NCBI GenBank assembly: GCA_043749975.1
Contig: JAYVCL010000448.1
Location: 1-5,395, forward strand
DNA: 5,395 bases
Direction of reading: 5' to 3'
From: JANYJJ01 sp043749975
GTDB lineage: Bacteria; Pseudomonadota; Gammaproteobacteria; Burkholderiales; Burkholderiaceae_C
Under the pieces are notes generated by a model. It saw nothing but the letters and a program-made list of their open reading frames with translations, did not search any database and was not told the DNA's origin. The position numbers and the translations under genes are program-made. Within the stretch, counting starts at the first letter, position 1. Each line of letters opens with the position of its first letter. This document shows positions 1 through 5,395 of the stretch, piece after piece.

Positions 1-469
1 ACAGCAGCCGCACGTTCAGGCGCTGCGCGGCGGCAGCGGCGCTTTCTTTCACAAGTGCTGTCAAAGAAATTCTTTTGGCCAGTGCCACCGACAGCAGCGG
101 TTTGTCGTACAGCGCCGCGTCGCAGGCCGCCACCATGGTGATGCGCAGATCGGCGTCGCGCTCGCGCAGCGCCTGCGCCATTTGCCAGCCGGCCCGGCCC
201 GCACCGACGATCACCACGCCGGCATCGCCACGCGCGTTGACCTTGGGCCGAGCCGGGGCGGCGCGGCGTTCGATGGCGGTGGGTTCATACGGCTCGAAGT
301 CGGCCTTGGTCACGCCGCACAGCGGGCAGGCCCAGTCGTCGGGGATGTCTTCGAAGCGGGTGCCCGGGGCCAGGCCACTGTCGGCGTCGCCCTTGGCTTC
401 GTCGTAGATCAAACCGCAAGCACGGCAAATAAAGCTCTTCCAAACCGCTGCAACGACATGCGCTGTCAT
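1..469 (-). CDS. Rubredoxin-FAD-dependent oxidoreductase fusion (N-terminal part, runs off window)
   Basis: About 156 N-terminal residues are visible; the C-terminal part lies beyond base 1. Residues 13-61 form a complete rubredoxin domain with the two iron-binding knuckles CRACG (C15, C18) and CPLCG (C48, C51). After a short Pro/Ala-rich linker, VVIVGAGRAG (85-94) is the GxGxxG dinucleotide fold of an FAD/NAD(P)-dependent pyridine-nucleotide-disulfide oxidoreductase. YDKPLLS further on matches the conserved Lys-Pro segment of rubredoxin/ferredoxin reductases. The likely role is cytosolic electron transfer from NAD(P)H through FAD to the Fe(SCys)4 centre and then to a partner. The ATG at 469-467 overlaps the TGA of the upstream flavoprotein gene (ATGA), which implies translational coupling; no strong ribosome binding site is seen. 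Having donor and reductase in one chain, coupled to an acyl-CoA-dehydrogenase-like gene, suggests it feeds electrons to that system. The domain call is firm; the partner is inferred. Confidence 0.9.
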   Translation of the reverse strand, partial: MTAHVVAAVWKSFICRACGLIYDEAKGDADSGLAPGTRFEDIPDDWACPLCGVTKADFEPYEPTAIERRAAPARPKVNARGDAGVVIVGAGRAGWQMAQALRERDADLRITMVAACDAALYDKPLLSVALAKRISLTALVKESAAAAAQRLNVRLL

Positions 470-1641
470 GCCGGCATTTCGCTGGCGCTCAGCCGTGCGA
501 TTTCCTTGCGCAGGTGCTTGATGGCCGGCGTGACGATGGCGACGAAGTGCGATTCGCGCACGCGCCGCTGCACCGCCAAGCTCATCAGGTAGCCCCGTGC
601 GCCCTGGTGCAGCAGGGCCGATTGCGCCGCGCGCAGCGACAACTCGCTGGCGTAAGCGCGCGCGTCGAGCACGTCGATCAAGAATTCCTTGTCGTGGGCG
701 TACGGCGTTTTGGCCAGGCGCAGGGTGCGTTCGGTCAGCGCATCGAGTTCGGCTTGCAGTTCATCGGGCCGGTCTTCGAGGAATTCATTCACATGGCCGA
801 GCTGGCGCTCCACCTCCCACGTCGAGTCGATGGCACCTTGCGCCACGCCCAGGCCCATGCCGCATTGCAGCAGGACGAAGGCGGCTCGAATGCGGCCGAT
901 GAACGGGCGCACCGGGTCGGCGATGAGTTGGTCGGCACCGATGAAGTGGTCGGTCAGGCGCACCGCGTAGGTGTTGGTGCCTTCCATCGCCGAAAACGAC
1001 GGGCAGTTGCGCAGCTCGACGCCTGGCGCGTTGCAATGCACGATGAACATCACTTCATGGTCAGCGTCACGCGGTGCTTCGCCGGCATCGGCTTGCACCG
1101 CCGCCACCGCACCGAAGTAATGGTCGGGGCCGAGGTTGCTGACCCAGGGCAGCGTTCCGTTGACGATATAGCCGCCCGCCACCGGGCGCGCCTTCAACAG
1201 AAATGTTTCGATGCCGGCGAAGGTCTTCATTGGGTTGCTCATGCCGGTGGCCCCCAGCGTACGGCCCACGGCGTGTTCGCTCAACGCCTGGCCCATCAAG
1301 GCAGGGTTGCCCGACTGTTCCATGTAGACGCCGCACACGTCGTGGCACCAGACCATGAAACCGGTGGCACCACAGACCCGCGACACCTCGGTGATGACCT
1401 GGATGGCGGCACCGAAGTCAGCCGGCTGGCCGGGCTGCGCCATGTGCGCCTTGAACCCGCCCAATTCGCCCAGCCGGTGCAGGATGCCCTTGGGGTAGAC
1501 GCCGCGGCGGTCGATGTCGTTGGCCAACTCGGCCAAGGGGCCATCGGCCAGTTCGCGCACGGCTTGCAACATGGCCTGAACCGGTGCTGTGCTTGTGGGC
1601 GCGACCACGGCCGGGCTCACGGCTTCCATCACGGCAGACAT
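466..1641 (-). CDS. Acyl-CoA dehydrogenase-family flavoprotein, apparently lacking the catalytic Glu
   Basis: This gives 391 aa, the usual size for the acyl-CoA dehydrogenase (ACAD) fold. The start at 1641 is chosen because AAGGAA sits 5 nt upstream (1652-1647); an in-frame upstream extension has no such site. The helical N-terminal domain covers about residues 20-125, the beta domain about 126-235 (GATGMSNP resembles the family's flavin-side T-x-S/T loop), and the C-terminal helical domain about 245-391. HQGARGY (345-351) corresponds to the GG-x-GY stretch. By my alignment the usual I-Y-E-G catalytic motif reads I-V-T-P (369-372), so the base glutamate is replaced by T371. The alternative Glu used by isovaleryl- and long-chain-type enzymes aligns to F255. 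It may therefore be an ACAD-fold monooxygenase or desulfurisation-type flavoprotein (compare the DszC/SfnB/SfnC groups) rather than a true dehydrogenase. It lies 34 nt downstream of the OsmC gene and overlaps the rubredoxin fusion by 4 nt. Fold certain, reaction unknown. Confidence 0.88.
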   Translation of the reverse strand: MSAVMEAVSPAVVAPTSTAPVQAMLQAVRELADGPLAELANDIDRRGVYPKGILHRLGELGGFKAHMAQPGQPADFGAAIQVITEVSRVCGATGFMVWCHDVCGVYMEQSGNPALMGQALSEHAVGRTLGATGMSNPMKTFAGIETFLLKARPVAGGYIVNGTLPWVSNLGPDHYFGAVAAVQADAGEAPRDADHEVMFIVHCNAPGVELRNCPSFSAMEGTNTYAVRLTDHFIGADQLIADPVRPFIGRIRAAFVLLQCGMGLGVAQGAIDSTWEVERQLGHVNEFLEDRPDELQAELDALTERTLRLAKTPYAHDKEFLIDVLDARAYASELSLRAAQSALLHQGARGYLMSLAVQRRVRESHFVAIVTPAIKHLRKEIARLSASEMPA

Positions 1642-1646
1642 GCTGA

Positions 1647-1652
1647 TTCCTT
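1647..1652 (-). promoter_or_regulatory. Ribosome binding site of the flavoprotein gene
   Basis: AAGGAA on the minus strand lies 5 nt before the ATG at 1641. It decides the start codon against a longer in-frame reading that extends upstream into the end of the OsmC gene. Confidence 0.7.
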
Positions 1653-1675
1653 CGATTGATACAGCGGGGAATCCA

Positions 1676-2233
1676 TCAGGCCATGTCGATGGCAAAGGCA
1701 ATCGGGTTGCGCATGCTGTTGGCGACGGGCGAAAACACATTGGCGTGCTGCACGATTTCGTCCAGCACCTCGCGCGTGGCGTCGCCTTCGATGGCCACCT
1801 TCACGCGAATCGCCTGAAAGCCCATCTCGGCGGGAAGCTTCGGCGCACCCCCCGCACCCCACGCGGCGGGGTTGCCGATGTCGCCTTCCAGAAACAGCTC
1901 GAGCTTGCTCAGCTTGACCTGCTTCCAGGTGGCCACCGCGGTGATGCCCACGGCCAGGCAGCCGCCCAACGCCGACAGCACGACTTCACCGGGCGCGGGC
2001 GCGGTGTCCTGGCCGAACAGGTGCAGCGGTTCGTCGACCACCACCGGCGCGTGGTTGCCCACGTGGCTGAGCGTGCGGTACTGGCCATCGACCACGGTGT
2101 GGACCTTGTTCGTGCCGCGAGATGCCGGGTTGTTGCGGCCCTTCTCGGCGAAGGCCATCAAGCCGTCGCGGTCGATCGGGCGCAGGTAGGTCTCCACGGT
2201 GCTGACGGGGGTGGGTTCGATGACGGCGGACAT
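1676..2233 (-). CDS. OsmC family protein (single-cysteine type)
   Basis: This gives 185 aa, slightly longer than the roughly 140-residue E. coli OsmC because of an N-terminal extension of about 35 residues. The OsmC core is seen in the LSALGGCLAVGI helix (C92), which matches the segment carrying the peroxidatic Cys. It is followed by the LSKLELFLEGDI strand and a C-terminal helix-strand pair. The second (resolving) cysteine, normally in an N-C-P-V-S motif, is replaced by Ser in FSPVANSM (167-174), and C92 is the only cysteine in the protein. Classical two-Cys hydroperoxide reduction therefore looks unlikely. Single-Cys relatives are widespread and poorly characterised. With a sulfurtransferase upstream, handling of a persulfide or other thiol adduct is a plausible inference. 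The start at 2233 follows only a weak Shine-Dalgarno (GAGA, about 11 nt away). The neighbouring repeat element ends 21 nt before the start codon. Confidence 0.88.
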   Translation of the reverse strand: MSAVIEPTPVSTVETYLRPIDRDGLMAFAEKGRNNPASRGTNKVHTVVDGQYRTLSHVGNHAPVVVDEPLHLFGQDTAPAPGEVVLSALGGCLAVGITAVATWKQVKLSKLELFLEGDIGNPAAWGAGGAPKLPAEMGFQAIRVKVAIEGDATREVLDEIVQHANVFSPVANSMRNPIAFAIDMA

Positions 2234-2254
2234 GGTGTGCAATTTCTCGTGTTG

Positions 2255-2361
2255 CCCCTTCCCCTGTGGGGGAAGGATGGGATGGGGGTGGAATCGGTGC
2301 AGGCAGGCACTGCGGGTTTGGGGCATTTGCCCCCAACCTGACCCTCCCCCAAAAGGGGAGG
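2255..2361. repeat. REP-like doublet: inverted pair of C/G-rich hairpins
   Basis: This fills most of the 155-bp gap between the sulfurtransferase and OsmC genes. The left hairpin is CCTTCCCC (2257-2264), loop TGTG, GGGGAAGG (2269-2276). The right hairpin is CCTCCCC (2343-2349), loop CAAAA, GGGGAGG (2355-2361). Each is followed on its inner side by a G-rich (or complementary C-rich) tail. The left arm plus tail is similar to the reverse complement of the right arm plus tail; after the central G5, 11 of 16 positions match. Two copies of one palindromic unit in opposite orientation is the layout of REP/BIME-type elements. A third small stem, GGGGC-ATTT-GCCCC (2320-2333), lies inside. No T-run follows on either strand, so a simple intrinsic terminator is unlikely. 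In mRNA the structures could attenuate transcription or protect an RNA end. Confidence 0.7.
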
Positions 2362-2388
2362 AAGCAAGAAGACGGATCGTGAATTCGA

Positions 2389-3288
2389 TCAGGCAGCCAT
2401 CGCCAGTTTCGGCTTCGCCTCGCCGAAAGGCAGGCCGCTTTCGATCGGCAGCGCCGGGTCGCGCGACCATTCGTTCCACGAGCCGAAGTACATGCGCACG
2501 TCGCTGAAGCCGGCTTGCTTCAAGGCCAGGAAGGTGTTCGACGCGCGGGCGCCCTTGAAGCAATACAGGTAGACCGTGTCGTCGGTGGAGATGCCGGCGG
2601 TGGCGGCTTCGGCCTTCACTTCGTCGGGCGACTTGATCATCGGGCCCTGCGCCGATGGCTTCATGAAGCGGTACCACTCCATCCACTTGGCCCCTGGAAT
2701 GCGGCCCTTGCGCGGTGCGTAGTCCTTGCCGTAGGGCGACGAGCTGTCGCCGATCCATTCATCAATGTCACGCACGTCCAGCAACACGGTGTTGGCTCCG
2801 GTTTTGCCCAGCACGGCTGCAAGCATTTCGTCTTTGGTCAACATCACGTCGGCCATCTTCAGGTCGGTCGGGAAGGTGGCGGCTTTCGGGCTCGCGGTGT
2901 CGGTCGATGTGGGCATGCCCTGGCCCTTCCAGGCCGAGAAGCCGCCGTTCAGCACCTTGACCTTGGGGTAGCCCAGCCAGGTCAACAGGTAGTAGCCGCG
3001 GCACGATTGGCCGTAACCGCTGTTCAGCGCGTCTTCGTAGAACACGGCCGTCTCGGCACCCGACAGGCCGATGGCACCGAAATGCTTGGCGAAGGTGCCC
3101 TTCAATTCGGTCAGGCCCTCGGCGGTCGAGGTGGCCAGGAAGGTGAAAATTTCGCGCAGGTTCACGGCGCCGGGAATGTGGCGGGCGGCGTAGGTGTCGG
3201 CGTCGCGCGTGTCGATCAACACGACGGGCTCGCTTTTCAACAAGCTGTCGAGCTCGCTGGCGGAAATCAGGACAGTGGGTGCGCTCAT
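2389..3288 (-). CDS. Tandem-domain rhodanese-type sulfurtransferase
   Basis: This gives 299 aa, typical of two-domain thiosulfate/mercaptopyruvate sulfurtransferases. The N-terminal rhodanese domain (about 5-125) has LIDTRDADTYAARHIPGA (24-41) and NGGFSAW (114-120). Where an active domain would have its catalytic Cys (after AVFYED, 81-86) none is present, so this half is structural, as is usual in the family. The C-terminal domain (about 150-285) has LLDVRDIDEW (169-178), GRIPGA (195-200) and the catalytic loop CFKGAR with C243 after VYLY. The predicted reaction moves sulfane sulfur from a donor onto C243 as a persulfide and then to an acceptor. No signal peptide is seen, so it is cytosolic. 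The start at 3288 is supported by AGGAGA 5 nt upstream. It is the first gene after the sigma-54 promoter and probably leads the operon. The CFKGAR loop differs from the CG-S/T-G-V-T loops of classical enzymes, so the donor is uncertain. Confidence 0.92.
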   Translation of the reverse strand: MSAPTVLISASELDSLLKSEPVVLIDTRDADTYAARHIPGAVNLREIFTFLATSTAEGLTELKGTFAKHFGAIGLSGAETAVFYEDALNSGYGQSCRGYYLLTWLGYPKVKVLNGGFSAWKGQGMPTSTDTASPKAATFPTDLKMADVMLTKDEMLAAVLGKTGANTVLLDVRDIDEWIGDSSSPYGKDYAPRKGRIPGAKWMEWYRFMKPSAQGPMIKSPDEVKAEAATAGISTDDTVYLYCFKGARASNTFLALKQAGFSDVRMYFGSWNEWSRDPALPIESGLPFGEAKPKLAMAA

Positions 3289-3293
3289 CGGGG

Positions 3294-3299
3294 TCTCCT
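3294..3299 (-). promoter_or_regulatory. Ribosome binding site of the sulfurtransferase gene
   Basis: AGGAGA on the minus strand sits 5 nt before the ATG at 3288. It is the strongest Shine-Dalgarno in the window and fits a highly translated first gene. Confidence 0.75.
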
Positions 3300-3322
3300 G
3301 GGGTGGGGTGGTGCTGATGCTT

Positions 3323-3338
3323 TGCAATGGCTGTGCCA
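3323..3338 (-). promoter_or_regulatory. Sigma-54 (-24/-12) promoter
   Basis: The minus strand reads TGGCACAGCCATTGCA, which matches TGGCAC-N5-TTGCA with exactly 10 bases between the invariant GG and GC. Taking the C of GC (3324) as -12 puts the transcription start near 3312. That leaves a 24-nt leader containing the AGGAGA ribosome binding site of the sulfurtransferase gene. The downstream genes have no comparable promoter, and the gene just upstream encodes a sigma-54 activator, which supports the call independently. Confidence 0.88.
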
Positions 3339-3387
3339 GCCCCTTCGCACACCCGCCCATTCACCGCGAAGCCGCATGAATGCTGGC

Positions 3388-3401
3388 TTTCCGGAAATTC
3401 C
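3388..3401. promoter_or_regulatory. Overlapping short palindromes upstream of the sigma-54 promoter
   Basis: TTTCCGGAAA (3388-3397) is a perfect 10-bp palindrome, and it overlaps GGAAATTCC (3393-3401). It lies about 50 bp upstream of the -24 element, between the promoter and the 11-bp repeats. It could be an extra protein-binding site, but nothing in it is specific to a known regulator. Confidence 0.25.
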
Positions 3402-3439
3402 GCCGATGTCTCTGCGGTCTCATCGAGTCGGCACGCTCA

Positions 3440-3472
3440 TCACAATGTCGACAATTTGTCGCCACTGTGTCG
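3440..3472 (-). promoter_or_regulatory. Candidate upstream activator sequence: three 11-bp CGACA repeats with dyads
   Basis: On the minus strand, CGACA begins at 3472, 3461 and 3450, an exact 11-bp period of about one helical turn. The region also contains TGTCGACA (3446-3453) and GACAATTTGTC (3450-3460), both perfect or odd-centred palindromes. It lies about 134-160 bp upstream of the predicted transcription start, the usual distance for an enhancer bound by a sigma-54 activator. It begins 5 nt past the stop codon of the activator gene. It does not contain the TGT-N10-ACA of classical NifA sites, so a different operator would be implied. Confidence 0.5.
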
Positions 3473-3477
3473 GGCGC

Positions 3478-5121
3478 TCAAAGCAGCGGCTCGGGGGTGG
3501 CCGTCAGCCTTTTCCAGCGGTAGCCGAACTGACGCGGCGTCATGCCCAGGGCCTGCGCTGCGCGCGACTGGTTGCCGCCGTGCTGGGCCAGCGCGCAGCG
3601 CAATTCGTGTGCGCTGTGCGAATGCAGTTCGCGGTACTCGCGCACCACCGGCCCGGCCAGCGCGGCTCGCATGGGTGCCGATTCGACCGCTGCTGCCGGC
3701 ACCGCACCGGCGGGCAAAAACCGCTCGGCTTCAGCGCGTGAACTCACCGTGCCGTCGGCCAGCAGAACCAGCCGTTCGATCAGGTTCGACAGCTCGCGAA
3801 TGTTGCCGGGCCAGGTGTGCAACTCCAGCGCCTCCAGCGCCGCCGACGACAGGTTCACGTTGCGCTGATTGGCCTAGTTGGTGCGGTTCAGAAAGTGCAG
3901 CGCAATCGGGCGAATGTCTTCGCGCCGCTCGGCCAGCGAAGGCAGGCGGATCGGGATCACGTTGAGCCGATAGAACAGGTCGCGCCGGAACAGGCCGCGC
4001 TCGACCTGCGCTTCCAGGTCGCGGTTGGTTGCCGCCACCAAACGCGCGTTCACGGCCACCTCGCGCTTGCCGCCCAGCCGCACGATGGTGCCCTCTTGCA
4101 AGGTGCGCAGCAGCTTGGCCTGCAGTTGCAGCGGCAGCTCGCCGATCTCGTCCAGGAAGATGGTGCCCCGGTCGGCCTGCTCGAACCAGCCGGCGCGCGC
4201 AGCGAGGGCCCCGGTGAAGGCACCGCGCTCGTGGCCGAACAGCTCAGACTCGAACAGCGTGTCGGGAATGGCCGCGCAATTCACCTTGATGAAGGGCGCG
4301 TCGCGGCGCAGGCTGGCCAGGTGCACGGCGCGCGCGAACAGCTCCTTGCCGGTGCCCGACTCGCCCAGCAACAGCACGCTGGCGGACGCCTGAGAAACCC
4401 GTTCCAACTCGCCCAGCGCCTGCAGCAGCGCCGGTTAGGTGCCGATGATTCCGTAGCGCGCTGCGGCCGATTCGAGGGCCCGCGTCAGCAGTGCATTGCG
4501 CGCTTCCAGGGCGCGGGTTTTTTCCTCCACCAGCGAGCGCAGTTGCAGCATCTGCCCGGCCAGCGTGGCCAGGATTTTGAGCAGCGCCACGTCGTCGTTC
4601 AGCGAGCGGTGGCGGCGTCGGATGCGGTGCACGCCGAGCACCCCGACGGTGCGCCGGTTGACCTCGATCGGCAGCACAATGAAAGCGACCGTTTCTTGCG
4701 GCAGTTGGCTGCGCTCGACCGCGCGCGCCAGAAAGCGCGGCTCGGCGTCGATGTCTTGCACGATCATCGCCTGCCCCGTGGCCAGCACCGCGCCGGTGAT
4801 GCCCTCGCCGGCGGCGTAGCGCCCGCGCGCCATTTCGGCCCGCGTCAACCCGTAGGCGTAGCGGATGGAAGACGGCCCGGCCGGCGCGCGATTCGGGCTG
4901 CTGCCCTCGGCCACGTCGGCGCCGTCGGCCAGCACCACGCGGCCGCGGTTCAGGCCCAGCAGTTCCGACAGCAAATGCAGCATCTCGCGCAGCACCACTT
5001 CGGGGGCCAGGCTTTGCCCGACCAGTCGCGTCACCTCGCTCATCAGCCGCAGTTCCTGGGCCCGCCAGGGCGGGTCGGCTGAGGCAATGGCCGAGGGGCT
5101 GACCGTGGCTGAAGCGCGCAT
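3478..5121 (-). pseudogene. NifA/AnfA-like sigma-54 activator (GAF-AAA+-Fis) with two in-frame stop codons
   Basis: One frame of 547 codons encodes a complete activator. A GAF sensor covers about 25-195 and includes GRYAAGEGITG (100-110) and PRFLARA, as in NifA. A helical linker with coiled-coil character follows (196-220). The AAA+ domain shows Walker A GESGTGKE (253-260), GAFTGA (300-305) for sigma-54 contact, Walker B TIFLDEIGELP, and an arginine-containing FRRDLFYRLN. WPGNIREL lies at 437-444. The Fis-type helix-turn-helix (about 507-539) ends MTPRQFGYRWKRL, very like NifA. Codon 229 is TAA (4437-4435), between GAF and AAA+; codon 416 is TAG (3876-3874), before the DNA-binding part. There is no frameshift. 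As read, no fragment has both ATPase and DNA-binding domains. ATG 5121 is directly preceded by an in-frame TAG and has no clear ribosome binding site; ATG 5043 has AGGA about 10 nt upstream. Recent pseudogenisation, sequence error and readthrough are all possible. Confidence 0.88.
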
Positions 5122-5145
5122 CTACCGGGGCATGCAAGAAACCCG

Positions 5146-5163
5146 CCAGACCGAAAGGCCCGG
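5146..5163 (-). terminator. Weak candidate terminator after msrA
   Basis: The minus-strand RNA would fold as CCGGGCC-UUUC-GGUCUGG (7 pairs, two of them G-U), followed by CGGGUUUCUUG. It lies in the 62-bp gap between the msrA stop and the activator start. The U-run is interrupted and offset by CGGG, so efficiency would be modest and some readthrough into the activator gene is likely. No sigma-70 promoter for the activator is evident in the gap. Confidence 0.35.
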
Positions 5164-5183
5164 CCCCGCCGTGGTCAAGGTGG

Positions 5184-5395
5184 TCAATGCGCCGCCTGGT
5201 CGCCCCACAACTGTTTCAGCCGGGCATCGCGGCCGCAGTTCAGCCGGTAGTACTGGTAGCGCACCGGGTTCTTCCTGTAATAGTCTTGGTGGTAATCCTC
5301 GGCCGGATAGAAGGCGCTGGCCGGCACGATCTCGGTGACGATCGGCTCCTTGAACGGCTTCGACTTCTCGAGCGCTGCGCGCGACGCCTGCGCCG
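5184..5395 (-). CDS. msrA: Peptide-methionine (S)-S-oxide reductase, C-terminal part
   Basis: Only the last 69 codons are inside the window; the start and the catalytic GCFW region lie beyond 5395. The visible part has the MsrA hallmarks PIVTEI followed by FYPAEDYHQDYY, the substrate- and sulfenate-stabilising segment. Further on, NPVRYQYYRLNCGRD carries a Cys near the C-terminus that probably acts as the recycling cysteine. The enzyme reduces methionine-S-sulfoxide in proteins with thioredoxin. It is on the same strand as the activator gene, 62 bp upstream of it. It is probably a housekeeping repair gene at the edge of the cluster rather than part of it. Confidence 0.93.
   Translation of the reverse strand, partial: AQASRAALEKSKPFKEPIVTEIVPASAFYPAEDYHQDYYRKNPVRYQYYRLNCGRDARLKQLWGDQAAH

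Noticed and set aside
514..1659. Long plus-strand open frame opposite the flavoprotein gene
   Set aside because: It is His/Arg/Gln-rich with no recognisable domain and mirrors the codon pattern of a clear minus-strand gene; typical of GC-rich DNA.
1642..1740. Longer N-terminus of the flavoprotein reaching into the OsmC gene
   Set aside because: The extra residues overlap OsmC coding sequence and have no family similarity, and a good ribosome binding site sits just before 1641.
2234..2260. Second sigma-54 promoter before OsmC (GGGCAACAC followed by TTGCAC)
   Set aside because: The spacing between GG and GC is 14 instead of 10 bases, so it would not be recognised.
2255..2361. Intrinsic terminator or CRISPR-like repeat in the sulfurtransferase-OsmC gap
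   Set aside because: No T-run follows the hairpins on either strand, and there are only two inverted units with no regular spacers.
2515..3741. Long plus-strand open frame opposite the sulfurtransferase and the control region
   Set aside because: The composition is low-information and no domain is visible. It crosses the sigma-54 promoter and two genes supported by motifs on the other strand.
3874..4407. AAA+ segment as an independent gene re-starting at TTG 4407
   Set aside because: There is no clear ribosome binding site, and the fragment lacks both the sensor and the DNA-binding domain; better read as the middle of an interrupted gene.
3817..5082. Long uninterrupted plus-strand open frame opposite the activator
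   Set aside because: The Gln/His/Arg/Ala-rich translation has no motif, whereas the minus strand shows GAF, AAA+ and Fis motifs. Its being open while the activator frame is broken is a composition effect.
3478..5121. Calling the activator nifA, anfA or norR
   Set aside because: The architecture and Fis domain resemble NifA, but no nitrogenase or nitric oxide genes are present and the neighbours point to sulfur/redox chemistry, so a symbol would mislead.

Overview
The window is GC-rich, densely coded DNA in which every gene I can support lies on the minus strand. Codon usage, long antisense open frames, and the protein types (NifA-like sigma-54 activator, OsmC, tandem rhodanese, rubredoxin-reductase fusion, MsrA) suggest a betaproteobacterium, most likely of the order Burkholderiales. 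This is an inference from style and gene content; no species marker is present.

Read in the direction of transcription (high to low coordinates), the layout is as follows. (1) The C-terminal end of msrA (5184-5395), followed by a weak candidate terminator. (2) A GAF-AAA+-Fis sigma-54 activator of the NifA/AnfA type (3478-5121). All its domains are in one reading frame, but in-frame TAA (4435-4437) and TAG (3874-3876) codons interrupt it. (3) A 189-bp control region with three CGACA units spaced exactly 11 bp apart and a near-perfect -24/-12 sigma-54 promoter (3323-3338). (4) A four-gene set: tandem-domain sulfurtransferase (2389-3288), OsmC-family protein (1676-2233), acyl-CoA-dehydrogenase-fold flavoprotein (466-1641), and the N-terminal part of a rubredoxin-FAD oxidoreductase fusion (1-469) that runs off the window. 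A 155-bp gap between the first two of these genes holds a REP-like doublet of C/G-rich hairpins.

The layout suggests a sigma-54-controlled operon switched on by the adjacent NifA-like protein. Its products would combine sulfane-sulfur transfer (rhodanese), a single-cysteine OsmC protein, a flavoprotein that appears to lack the acyl-CoA dehydrogenase catalytic glutamate, and a rubredoxin-based NAD(P)H electron donor. I infer a role in organosulfur or persulfide metabolism, but the substrate cannot be read from the sequence. Two points deserve most attention. One is the doubly nonsense-interrupted activator beside an intact cognate-looking promoter. The other is the gene combination itself, in which three proteins look like non-canonical members of their families.
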